Origin: Entamoeba histolytica HM-1:IMSS
Lineage: Eukaryota; Evosea; Mastigamoebida; Endamoebidae
DNA: 31,064 nucleotides
Assembly: GCF_000208925.1 (NCBI RefSeq)
Contig: NW_001914982.1
Coordinates: 16,548-47,611 of the forward strand
Reading direction: 5' to 3'
This document shows, piece after piece, positions 1-8,535 of the stretch. Position 1 is the first letter of the stretch, and the number at the start of each line of letters is the position of its first letter. A program made the position numbers and the translations under genes. The notes under the pieces were generated by a model. It did no database searches. It saw only the letters and a program-made list of their open reading frames with translations, and was not told the origin of the DNA.

Positions 1-470
1 GATGAAGAAGGAATAAAAGTCAAAGCACTAGGAAAGAATAAAGTACCTAAAATATATGATGACAATGATCAAAGAAAGAATTAAATTTAATAAGGAAGAA
101 AGGGTCAGAATCAATACAAATAAAATCATGTTTGATTCTAACAAGAAAATTAGAATAAGGAAGAAAGACCCAAAAAATGAAATATACCCAAATAACGATA
201 TTACTTTAGAATATTGGAAATCGTTATATGAAACACAGGTGAAATTAAATAAAGATAATTGGAAAATAAAACAAATCACCTCGTGGAATGAAAGCTACAG
301 AAATTATGATAGTGTCATAATAACATTAAATGAATTAAATTTAAGTATAATGAAAATAAATAATTGAAAATATTCAATGAAACAATATAAAATTAATAAA
401 AGAAATTAACACGATGATAAAATATGAATAATAAATAAAAAGAATAAAATTAATTTAATAAATGATATGA
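1..470 (+). mobile_element. Decayed non-LTR retrotransposon (LINE) fragment, copy A
   Basis: This is part of a LINE open reading frame just upstream of and into the reverse transcriptase region, reading on the plus strand and cut by the window start. Positions 181-240 are exactly the reverse complement of 29161-29220, and similarity to that copy runs from 1 to about 470. The longest open stretch (56-367) is lysine- and asparagine-rich and ends with a stop where copy B encodes the RT-entry motif NWKAPGID. Copy A is frameshifted relative to copy B near its start. No intact protein is expected. The EhLINE-type assignment rests on the RT motif in copy B and on the host inference. Confidence 0.72.
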
Positions 471-928
471 ATAATGTTTCATATCATAATAACAATGGAT
501 ATAAATGAATATAAATAAATAAAGAATAGAATAAATAAGAAATGTTAAAATAAGTTGAATAATAAATTGAAATAAAAGAATAATAAATATAGAGAGTATT
601 AAATTAAATAAAGAATTGAAAATGATATTATTTAAGAAGTTAAAATTAATGTTATTAGAAATATGAATAACTTTATTAAACATTAACCCTACTAAAATAA
701 AACATATTCATTTGAATTATTATAAATGGATAAATGGAATTGATTTATCTGTAATGAATATAGAATAATAGAAACTAATTCTATTAATACTTAATTATTT
801 AATTATTATTTATTATAATGAACATTTAAGTTGTGACATTTTTATAGTTTAAATTTTATGTTGAACCAATAATAGACAATCGTGTAATGAAATTTCAATG
901 ATGAAATAGAATAGAAACATCACCAAGA
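471..928. other. Non-coding low-complexity stretch with few C on the plus strand
   Basis: No gene is visible. Positions 471-690 continue as A/G/T-rich sequence with very few cytosines on the plus strand, possibly a further eroded tail of LINE copy A. In-frame stops (TGA TGA, 898-903) close the kinase reading frame upstream of 929. I see neither a signal peptide nor further CxxC motifs here, so the 5' part of the downstream kinase gene is missing, not hidden in another frame. Confidence 0.5.
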
Positions 929-1642
929 ATGAAATGTACAACATGTGCAGATGGATATTTCATGAGTTGGATAGGAGAATGTAAATTAACAACAGAAATT
1001 AAAGGATGTAAAGGAGAAATAGATAAAGAATATGGATGTAGAGAATGTTCAGAAGGATATTATTTAATAAATAAAGAATGTTCGAAATGTAAAGAGAATT
1101 GTACAACATATTCAATAAATAATGAATGTAATAGTTGTAAAGATGAATATGTATTAAAAAATAAAGAGTGTATCTACTATTTAGATATTAATAAATGTAA
1201 AGAAGTAAAGAAGAATAAATGTTCAAAATGTTCATTTTGGTATGGAACGAATGAAGAAGGAAATGAATGTAATAAAGAAGTAGTATGGTGGATGATAATG
1301 ATAATTGTCATTATTATAGTTATTATCATTATTATAACAATTGTAATGATAATAATGATGGTTAATTACATAATGAAGAGAAGAGAAAAGAAAGAACGAG
1401 AGAAAACAACAACAATGTTCAAAATAACACAATCAAATATCAAATTCATACCACTTGGAGATGGAATATTAACAAATAAGAAAGAAATTGAACTTCAAGA
1501 AGGAGAAGAAATTAAAGTGAATGAAGAAATACGAGAATTAATTTGTATTGGAAATTCAAAGAAAGAAAAGATGAAGATACAAATAAGTAGTAAAGAAGAA
1601 AATGAGATTTGTTCAATTACAATAAACCAAATATCATTATAA
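929..1642 (+). pseudogene. Transmembrane kinase (TMK) relic: Cys-rich ectodomain end, membrane segment and juxtamembrane part
   Basis: This is the 5' portion of an Entamoeba receptor-like transmembrane kinase. It has five CxxC pairs in residues 3-101 (CTTC, CREC, CSKC, CNSC, CSKC), typical of TMK ectodomains. An almost pure Ile/Val/Met membrane helix follows at about 119-148, then a basic stop-transfer stretch (KRREKKERE) and a hydrophilic juxtamembrane region. No signal peptide is present and stops lie just upstream, whereas intact TMKs usually have a far longer ectodomain. The frame terminates at 1642. The missing continuation is in the next frame from about 1625, where the kinase part follows. 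This is either a 5'-truncated, frameshifted pseudogene or, less likely, a sequencing slip on top of a truncation. Confidence 0.82.
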
Positions 1643-2625
1643 TTGAAGGAGGATATGCATGTGAATTTGAATTATTCATTATAATCAAATGTACAACTAA
1701 AATCAGTGATAAACTAATGATAATTAGTAAAACACTTAATAAAGCACAAGAAGAATCAATCAAAAGTATTTCTATTGAAGGAGAAACGGAAATATCAACA
1801 CGACTTGATCCTGATGAAATAAAAGAAGAAAAGAAAATAGGAGAAGGAACATTTGGAATTGTTTATGTTGGAGAATTTAGAGGAAATAAAGTAGCAATTA
1901 AGAAAATGAAACAAGTTGAAGAAAGTGAAGATAAAAAGAAAGAATTTGAGAAAGAAGTAGCAATGTTAGATAAATTTCGAGATGAATATATCATTCAATT
2001 TTATGGAGCAGTATTTATTCCTAATAAAATATGTATGGTAACGGAATATGCAGAATATGGATCAATACAAAATATAATGAATAAAAGAAACATCACAGAA
2101 ATATCAAAGAAAATACGAATCAAATTTCTGATAGATGGAGCAAAAGGAATTTCATATCTTCATTCAAATGGAATGTTACATCGAGATATTAAACCAGATA
2201 ATTTCCTTGTTGTATCACTTGATGATAACATTGAAGTTAATTGTAAATTAACGGATTTTGGAAGTGCAAGAAACATCAATATGATGATGACAAATATGAC
2301 ATTCACAAAAGGAATAGGAACACCAAAATACATGGCACCCGAAGTGTTAAATCGAGAACATTACAAAATGCAATCAGATATATATTCATTTTCAATAACA
2401 ATGTTACAAATCATTACATGGCAAGATCCATTTCCTAAATCAGAATATCCACATCCATGGGATATTGCAGATACAATCACAACAGGCAATCGACCAAACA
2501 TAATACAAGAAGTAGAAGAAGATATTAAAGAAGTTATTGAAAAGTCATGGCAACAAGAACCAAAAGAAAGAATAAGAATAGATGAAATTGTAAGAATGTT
2601 AGAAACAGTTTACAGTAATAAGTGA
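1609..2625 (+). CDS. Protein kinase domain of the same broken TMK gene
   Basis: This frame carries the intracellular half of the transmembrane kinase. Counting residues from the TTG at 1609, it has the glycine loop GEGTFG (79-84), lysine in VAIKK (K98), catalytic loop HRDIKPDN (D193), DFG (216-218), APE (243-245) and a C-lobe ending near 334, so a complete kinase core. The juxtamembrane motif GGYACEFELF and the linker STRLDPDEI are, from memory, typical of Entamoeba TMKs. The frame overlaps the preceding one by 34 bp in a different phase and has no plausible ATG at its true beginning. It is therefore the 3' part of the gene starting upstream, separated by a frameshift near 1610-1640. The catalytic residues are intact, which suggests recent breakage. 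An independent soluble kinase from an internal ATG is possible but would lack a recognisable promoter. Confidence 0.82.
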   Translation: MFNYNKPNIIIIEGGYACEFELFIIIKCTTKISDKLMIISKTLNKAQEESIKSISIEGETEISTRLDPDEIKEEKKIGEGTFGIVYVGEFRGNKVAIKKMKQVEESEDKKKEFEKEVAMLDKFRDEYIIQFYGAVFIPNKICMVTEYAEYGSIQNIMNKRNITEISKKIRIKFLIDGAKGISYLHSNGMLHRDIKPDNFLVVSLDDNIEVNCKLTDFGSARNINMMMTNMTFTKGIGTPKYMAPEVLNREHYKMQSDIYSFSITMLQIITWQDPFPKSEYPHPWDIADTITTGNRPNIIQEVEEDIKEVIEKSWQQEPKERIRIDEIVRMLETVYSNK

Positions 2626-3772
2626 ATAATTCAATTGATTGAAAATTTTATTGTTATTATATTGAAGAGTATATATTTAATCTATACAAATGTTTGTTAT
2701 CATAGTCTTTAAATTGTAATGTGTAAATTTAATGCAAGAGTAAAGAAAAAATGAAACAATAACAATAAACAAAACATGTAATTTTTAGTGTAGTATTAAA
2801 ATATTATATCTTTTCTCATTTTCAATTTGAATAATAGAAAATGACTCTCAAATCAAATGACTTTAATATTTAGTAAAACTCTTCAATTGTATTTGAATAA
2901 ACACATTAAAACCTTTGAAAATAATGTTTATATAAAAATTTCCTCTTTACTAATTTATTATTCTTAATTTAATTATATTCAACATGAGAATTTCCAATCT
3001 AAAATAATTTTGTAAGTTGATTTACTGTATTTAATAACTTCAATATGTGTTTTTTATTTACAGTGTTGTTGTTCTTAACCTTGTAGAGTTGTCTTTCTAG
3101 TCTCATTATTAATTTAATGAGCTATTCACATTCCATTTGATAATAAATATTTAACATGAATTATTCTAATTCTATTATTTTATTATGTTTTAACCATTTT
3201 GTTGACTATTATGGTGTTTTTATTTCTTTTTATTGAATTAGTACAAATAAAAAAATAAAATGTTAAATATTAAACAATGTTTCGTCAACATTAATTATTA
3301 AATAATATTTACAAAGAATTTATATATTAAATGAATAGAATGAGTTTATCAATTGAAAGACATTTTAATTTACTAACTTGATATGATATAAAATTAAAAA
3401 AAATGTTTCTTATTATCAAAGGATAATATTCACTTCGTTTTTTTTTTCATAAAACGTAACAATTTCTCTTAGTTAATAGACTAAGTATTGTGTATTTTAT
3501 TAAAAACAAAATAAATTATTCTGATTTTTTATATATTTTAAATAAAACTAATTTAATTAAATTATTTTTTTCCAAACAAATACTGAATGAAGAAATGCAA
3601 AGTGTATATCATGCTTGTTAAAAAGTTATGAAAAGAGAAATAAACGAAATGAATAAATCAATAAATTTGAAAGTTTCAAATACCTTTTTTTAATTAACAA
3701 AAAAAAGCAAAGAAGTACTAAATAAACAAAATAAAAGAACAAAAAAAAAACGAGATAAATTAAAAATATAAA
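2626..3772. other. Intergenic A+T-rich DNA
   Basis: About 1.15 kb with many homopolymer A and T runs. No reading frame of note and no recognisable decayed gene was seen on either strand. It separates the broken kinase from a convergent TLDc gene, so only 3' ends and polyadenylation signals are expected. Confidence 0.5.
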
Positions 3773-4306
3773 TTAGGAGCATTGATAAGCAATAATTTCG
3801 TCAACATTAATAGAGTCTTCTCCAGTAAATAAACAACAGCTATATTGAGTAGGATCTTCATATTTAGTATTAAATTCTGGATGAATAACAGAATTTTCAT
3901 CTTTTGATTTTTTAATAACACAAAATTTTTTAATAACTAAGGAATAGACAATATTACTATTTGGAAATACAATAAGAGTCATTCCTTTTCCTTTTTTTCT
4001 ATGTAATATCATTGGTTCAATATTAAATGGATTTTTTAATGTAAAAACAAAATGTTTATGAGTGTCTTTGACGTATTGCATTGATTCTGAAGGAACAGGA
4101 ATATGTCCAGCAATAAAAGCTCCAAAAGCCCAACCTTCAGTTGTTGTTATTAAAAACAATATATTTTTTCTTCCATGAATCTTTCTGTTAATATCAGCAC
4201 TTGAATTTCCATCTTTTTTATTATTATAAATTTCTTCAAAATAATTTAGTTGTGTCCATTCTTTGAAATAATTCTCATATTCATTTATCAATTCTTTTGA
4301 TTTCAT
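3773..4306 (-). CDS. TLDc-like domain protein (177 aa)
   Basis: A small single-domain protein without signal peptide or membrane segment. After a short helical N-terminus (about 1-40) come beta-strand-rich blocks resembling a TLDc fold: ILFLITTTEGWAFGAFIAGH (about 49-68) matches the strand pair with a conserved F-G, and HFVFTLKNP matches the F-x-F-S/T-L strand. The C-terminus DSINVDEIIAYQ resembles the closing strand (F-x-V-x-x-I-E-V). TLDc proteins in other eukaryotes bind the V-ATPase and act in oxidative stress, but no function is known for this single-domain type. The start is supported by an exact AATGAACT element 31 bp upstream. The copy at 14572 is more typical, so this assignment is less certain. 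Confidence 0.6.
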   Translation of the reverse strand: MKSKELINEYENYFKEWTQLNYFEEIYNNKKDGNSSADINRKIHGRKNILFLITTTEGWAFGAFIAGHIPVPSESMQYVKDTHKHFVFTLKNPFNIEPMILHRKKGKGMTLIVFPNSNIVYSLVIKKFCVIKKSKDENSVIHPEFNTKYEDPTQYSCCLFTGEDSINVDEIIAYQCS

Positions 4307-4336
4307 TATAAACGGTAATTTAATTTTCAGTTATTT

Positions 4337-4344
4337 AGTTCATT
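4337..4344 (-). promoter_or_regulatory. GAAC core-promoter element (AATGAACT)
   Basis: An exact match, on the minus strand, to the GAAC element of Entamoeba core promoters, about 31 bp before the start codon at 4306. Such elements lie close to the transcription start because 5' leaders are very short in this genus. It supports the chosen start of the TLDc-like gene. Confidence 0.55.
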
Positions 4345-5078
4345 TAAAAATGAAAATAACTGAAATTTAATTGTTAGTTTTCTTTTATTTTTATCGTTTT
4401 TAAAAATTGAAAATATTTTCTTTTTAAAACCCTGCTCAAAATTTAAACCATAAAATAATCTTTCTTTTTTAGATGTTTACACAATCCAAAGGATGTACAA
4501 TTTTTTATTTTATGTCCATGTTAATTGTGTGAGAGAATTCTTGAAATATTGTTTAATTCTTATTGAATTGAAATATTATTTTTCAAGGTACAAAATATTT
4601 TTAAATAATTTTATTGAAAGAAACAATTCTTTTCCATTGTATTTTCTTTTTTTTTTATTAAAGAGTTGAATAATAACTGTTTGGAAAAAGAATAAGTAAA
4701 TTATAACAGAATTTTTGTAGTTAATATTTTGTGTTTTTTTAGAAGTTTAAAATAACGAATATACTTATTTATATTATTCATCTTATTAATAAAATAGCAT
4801 TAACATCTCATTAACTTGTCATCATTATTGATATAATCAAATAACAAATATTTTGTCAGTCAAATTATTTGAAACTTTCTAAACTCTGAAGTTATTTCAA
4901 ATAAACTAAAAGTAGTATTTAAGAGTATTATAATAATAAAGAAAAAATTAAAATGACTTTATAATCAAATGTATTGTCATTTTATTGTTAACAAGTATCT
5001 TTTCTTTGTATGTTTTTTATTGGATATTCTTCTTTATTATATTTCATATAATCTCTTTTTTTTATCTGGGTATTTTTT
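4345..5078. other. Intergenic A+T-rich DNA
   Basis: No gene is recognisable. The sequence is rich in poly-T and poly-A runs. The part nearest 5078 may be decayed LINE sequence leading into the reverse transcriptase remnant, but no motif supports that. Confidence 0.45.
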
Positions 5079-5585
5079 AATTATTTCCACTACTCTCCTT
5101 TTTCAAGTGATAGGAACGACGTCACTAATTATCGTCCTATCAGTTGTACAGTAATTATGAAAGTATTTACCTCCATATTAAAAGAAAAGATTCACAGAAG
5201 ACTTAACATGAATAATGAATCATTTAAAATTAGTAATAATCAACTGGGATGTAAATTACAATCTCTTGATGCTAAAGAAGGAATAAGAAATAGTTATGTG
5301 TTAAAGCAGAAAGAAGAGAAATACCCAAAATATGATGAGTCATATTATGACATTAAGAAAACATATGACACTGTCAACAACGAATGGGTAATTGAATCAT
5401 TAAAATATTTTAATTATGAGTTTGTCATCATTGACATTATTGAAAGTATGATGACTAGATTGGAGATATTCATATTCTATAAATTTAATGAATATCTAGG
5501 TAGTATTAAATTAAATAGAGGAATTTTACAAGGTGATTCCTTATCAAATCTATTACTTAACAACAAAAAATTTTATCAAAATTAA
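5079..5585 (+). mobile_element. LINE reverse transcriptase remnant (middle of the RT domain)
   Basis: One open frame without its own start covers part of a non-LTR reverse transcriptase. It shows NYRPIS at 5127-5144 (RT block after the entry motif), a stretch resembling LGCKLQSLDAKEGI, motif A as YDIKKTYDTVNNEW with the catalytic-type aspartate, and motif B as RGILQGDSLSNLL. The frame stops right after motif B, so the Y/F-A-D-D motif C, the thumb and the endonuclease are absent. The ATG at 5157 is internal, not a real start. It represents a more downstream piece of a LINE than the fragments at both window ends and lies 67 bp before the next gene. Confidence 0.8.
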
Positions 5586-5652
5586 TTGAATTTTTATTGA
5601 ATTTTATAATTTTTTTTTTCAAAGTTTTTAGGTTATCATTTCAATATTTCAA

Positions 5653-7008
5653 ATGAAGAAAGGAGTTATTATAGGAATTTCAATATTTATTTCAGTTATA
5701 GTGTTTTGTTGTTTACTTGCCTTAATCATTGGACTTGCAGTTGGATTATCAAAGAATAAAGATAACAAAGAAACAATAATCAAATTTTCAAAAACAGATG
5801 GTTTTCTTGGAAATCCATTAAAGGGGTTTGGGATGTGGTATGGAAGTGGAAATACAGCAAAGTTACCTTTAAGTATACAATATGTACGATTAGAATTAAA
5901 TAAAGTATTAGTTGGAGAAAACAGTGTTAATTTAGATTATCTTGATTCGATTTTAGAACGAATAAAAGAAATGAAAACACAAGCAGTTATTCGTCTTGTT
6001 TTAGATTCACCAAGTGAAAGTAGTTTTGTTCCAACATACATTCAAAATAAAATTGAGATGTATGATTATAATGGTGCTTCAGGAGCAGGTAAATCACCAA
6101 ATTATAATGATGAATATTTATTAACACAATTAGAATATTTATTCAAAGAATTAGGTAAGAAATTTGATGGAGATCCTCGTATTGGATTTTGGCAGCTTGG
6201 AACTTATGGACATTGGGGAGAATGGCATACAACATATATTACTGATAAATCAAAAAAACCAACTGATGAAACATTAGATAGAATAATGGATATGGCATTA
6301 AATAATTTCAGAGTTACAATGTGTGAAGTACGAGTTCCTGAAACAAGGTCACAAACAAGAGGAATTGGATTTTATCATGACATGTTTGGTAATAGTGATC
6401 ATGATGCTTATATGGATAGTCTTATCAATAGATATAATGTTCTTGATCGTTGGAAAACTTTTAGTTTTGGTGGAGAAGAAGATCCAACACAACAATCAAC
6501 TCGTTTTGAATCAGACACAAAAACACAAAAATTCCTTAATGACACTGTTCATTATCATGCTTCTTGGATATTATCTAATTGGTTTTTTGGAAGAACTCAA
6601 GACTGGATACAAACTCATTCTGAATGGGTTGAAAGAAGAAATAAAGCAGAAAGATTATTAGGATATAATTATTATGCCACAGAAGGTTCAATCATTAAAA
6701 ATAGTAATTCTATTGAAATTAAAATAACAATTACGAATGATGGAGTTGCTCCATTTTATTATCATTGGAAAATTCATTATGGATTAGTAGACCCAATAAC
6801 TTTTGAAGTTCAACGAGAAGAAGAATCAACAAATGATATTTATGGAATTCTTCCTTTAACAAATAAATCGTTTAGTTATACTCTAAATAAAATTGATGAG
6901 TCACAATCAAATCTGACTGTTGCTTTAAGAATACCATCTGGAGTAAATTCTCATCTTTTATTATCTAATACTCAACAAAGAGAAGATGGTTGGTTATTAT
7001 TCAAATAA
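5653..7008 (+). CDS. Membrane-anchored DUF4832/DUF4874-like glycosidase-fold protein (451 aa)
   Basis: A predicted type II membrane protein with a short cytosolic tail (MKK), one hydrophobic segment at about 5-33, and a luminal or extracellular domain. The domain opens with NPLKGFGMWYG (54-64) and YVRLELNK (77-84), then an R-L-V-L-D strand (114-118). It also has the block GFWQLGTYGHWGEWHT (178-193), which resembles the barrel strand carrying a catalytic-type glutamate (E190) in DUF4832 proteins, a family with a glycoside-hydrolase-like TIM barrel. The C-terminal third (about 340-451) looks beta-sandwich-like (EIKITITNDGVAPFYYHW). Action on a surface or food-vacuole polysaccharide is inference. 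The start follows an A-rich stretch with ATTTCAA, like an initiator; the preceding LINE remnant ends 67 bp away. Family assignment is from motif memory. Confidence 0.75.
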   Translation: MKKGVIIGISIFISVIVFCCLLALIIGLAVGLSKNKDNKETIIKFSKTDGFLGNPLKGFGMWYGSGNTAKLPLSIQYVRLELNKVLVGENSVNLDYLDSILERIKEMKTQAVIRLVLDSPSESSFVPTYIQNKIEMYDYNGASGAGKSPNYNDEYLLTQLEYLFKELGKKFDGDPRIGFWQLGTYGHWGEWHTTYITDKSKKPTDETLDRIMDMALNNFRVTMCEVRVPETRSQTRGIGFYHDMFGNSDHDAYMDSLINRYNVLDRWKTFSFGGEEDPTQQSTRFESDTKTQKFLNDTVHYHASWILSNWFFGRTQDWIQTHSEWVERRNKAERLLGYNYYATEGSIIKNSNSIEIKITITNDGVAPFYYHWKIHYGLVDPITFEVQREEESTNDIYGILPLTNKSFSYTLNKIDESQSNLTVALRIPSGVNSHLLLSNTQQREDGWLLFK

Positions 7009-7326
7009 ATTAAATAATACATTTTATAAAATTATTTGTTAATATTTAGCATTGTTTTCGTAAGAAAAAATAATAATATTCTTCTCCGCATTTCAATGCC
7101 CCCCTCTCTTGACCATCGTCCCATGACGAAATAAATAAATTCTCAAAACAAATTTTAAGAATTTATTTCTTAGTAATTGTTATGATCAATTCCTTTTTAC
7201 TTTTTCAACGTGCCTTTAGATAATTATTATTTCTATTATAATTATCCCTTTAATATTATCGTTGAATAAAATTTTAAGTTTTGTTTTTCAATTTTTTTTT
7301 TATAAAAAAATTAAAAACAAAAAGAA
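7009..7326. other. Convergent 3' intergenic region with a C-rich island
   Basis: This separates two convergent genes. Most is A+T-rich, but 7085-7127 is strikingly C-rich (CCGC, a run of CCCCCC, GACCATCGTCCC) compared with everything around it. No tRNA cloverleaf or reading frame fits. It may be an RNA-processing or structural element, or an inserted fragment. Confidence 0.4.
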
Positions 7327-8385
7327 TTATTTGTGTTTTTTTAATTTAGAATTTGCTTGAGGATATTTCTCTGGGAATAAAGCACTTTTTATATTATTTA
7401 AAAATCCATTATCATAATAATTAATTAATGAATCTGGATTAACAACTTCTTCTAAAGAATTATCGTTTTGCTGTTCTTCAGTCATGTTATCAATCTCATT
7501 AAGATATTGTTGGTATTCGTCATACATTCTATCCCATTTAATTTTTTCATATGTAGTATAACCTTTACTAGTAATATATAACTGATTTAAAAAGAAGCAT
7601 AAAACAGCAACTCCCATAACCGAACAAAGAATAATCATCATAATAGTATATCTCATATAGTTAAATAGTATAATAAAAGTCAATGATAAGTCTAAAGGAA
7701 TAGTGGTAGTTGGAGTAATAATAGCAGGATGTTTTCCTGTCATATTATGATCTTCCATAAAGTATTTAATAGCAATAATACAATAATAAGATATAGTAAT
7801 TAATGATATAGACATAGATAATAAGAAAAATAAAAAGTATTTACAATTTTTTTCACCAACACATTGATTAATCCAAGGACAATGATGGTCAAATCGAGCA
7901 ACACATTTACCACATATTTTACAATGTTTACTTCTAGGTATTTTTTCTAAATGACAATATTCACAATTTGATTCTCTTTTATATAAAATGTTATCATATG
8001 GATATCTATTTTGATATACTTTTAAGTTAGACTTTTTAATATATCCAGGAGGTGTTTTAATTGCTAAACAATAAAATATTAATGTACCAAGAAATTGAAG
8101 ATGAGGGAATATTAACCAATGACCATGTGAATTTAAAACTTTCATAGGTTCAATAGCTAATAAAACATAACCAACAATAATAAGAACCCCCATTAATATA
8201 ATAAGAAGAGGATTTGGTTTATAAAAAAGGTATTCATTTATTCCGTGAATAATTTTATTTTTAACATAAATACTTTCATACATTTTTCCTAAAACTGAAT
8301 CACTTTTTGCTCTTGAACCTACTAAAGAGATAATAATAAGTATTCCAACTATTATTATAAGAAATAAATAAATGCCAAGTAACAT
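7327..8385 (-). CDS. DHHC-type protein S-acyltransferase (352 aa)
   Basis: An integral membrane enzyme that attaches palmitate to cysteines of target proteins by a two-step acyl-enzyme reaction. Membrane segments are visible at about 1-22, 58-79, 92-110, 183-207 and 234-268. Between the third and fourth lies the cysteine-rich DHHC domain (about 141-185), with [13 protein letters not shown] and the catalytic D166-H167-H168-C169, followed by [11 protein letters not shown]. The conserved TTxE motif is present as TTYE (277-280). The C-terminal tail is hydrophilic and acidic, ending in a Lys-rich end. Length and topology fit the family apart from the extra N-terminal hydrophobic segment. The RecQ gene on the same strand ends its upstream spacer only 150 bp away. 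Substrates cannot be predicted. Confidence 0.93.
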   Translation of the reverse strand: MLLGIYLFLIIIVGILIIISLVGSRAKSDSVLGKMYESIYVKNKIIHGINEYLFYKPNPLLIILMGVLIIVGYVLLAIEPMKVLNSHGHWLIFPHLQFLGTLIFYCLAIKTPPGYIKKSNLKVYQNRYPYDNILYKRESNCEYCHLEKIPRSKHCKICGKCVARFDHHCPWINQCVGEKNCKYFLFFLLSMSISLITISYYCIIAIKYFMEDHNMTGKHPAIITPTTTIPLDLSLTFIILFNYMRYTIMMIILCSVMGVAVLCFFLNQLYITSKGYTTYEKIKWDRMYDEYQQYLNEIDNMTEEQQNDNSLEEVVNPDSLINYYDNGFLNNIKSALFPEKYPQANSKLKKHK

Positions 8386-8535
8386 CTTTTACACTTATTA
8401 AGTAATGAAAGAATTTATAGTTTTTCTCTTTTGTTATTTAAAAGAAATATCCAGTAAAATAATAAATTTGTTATAAATTAAAAAAAATTTTGTCATCAAC
8501 AACAGATTTTTTTTTTTTTCTTAATCACTTTTTGA

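Noticed and set aside
5157..5585. A 142-residue gene starting at the ATG at 5157
   Set aside because: The reading frame is open upstream through the NYRPIS block, so the ATG is internal to a reverse transcriptase remnant.
7085..7127. Possible tRNA gene in the C-rich island
   Set aside because: No acceptor stem pairing and no B-box-like sequence; too short.
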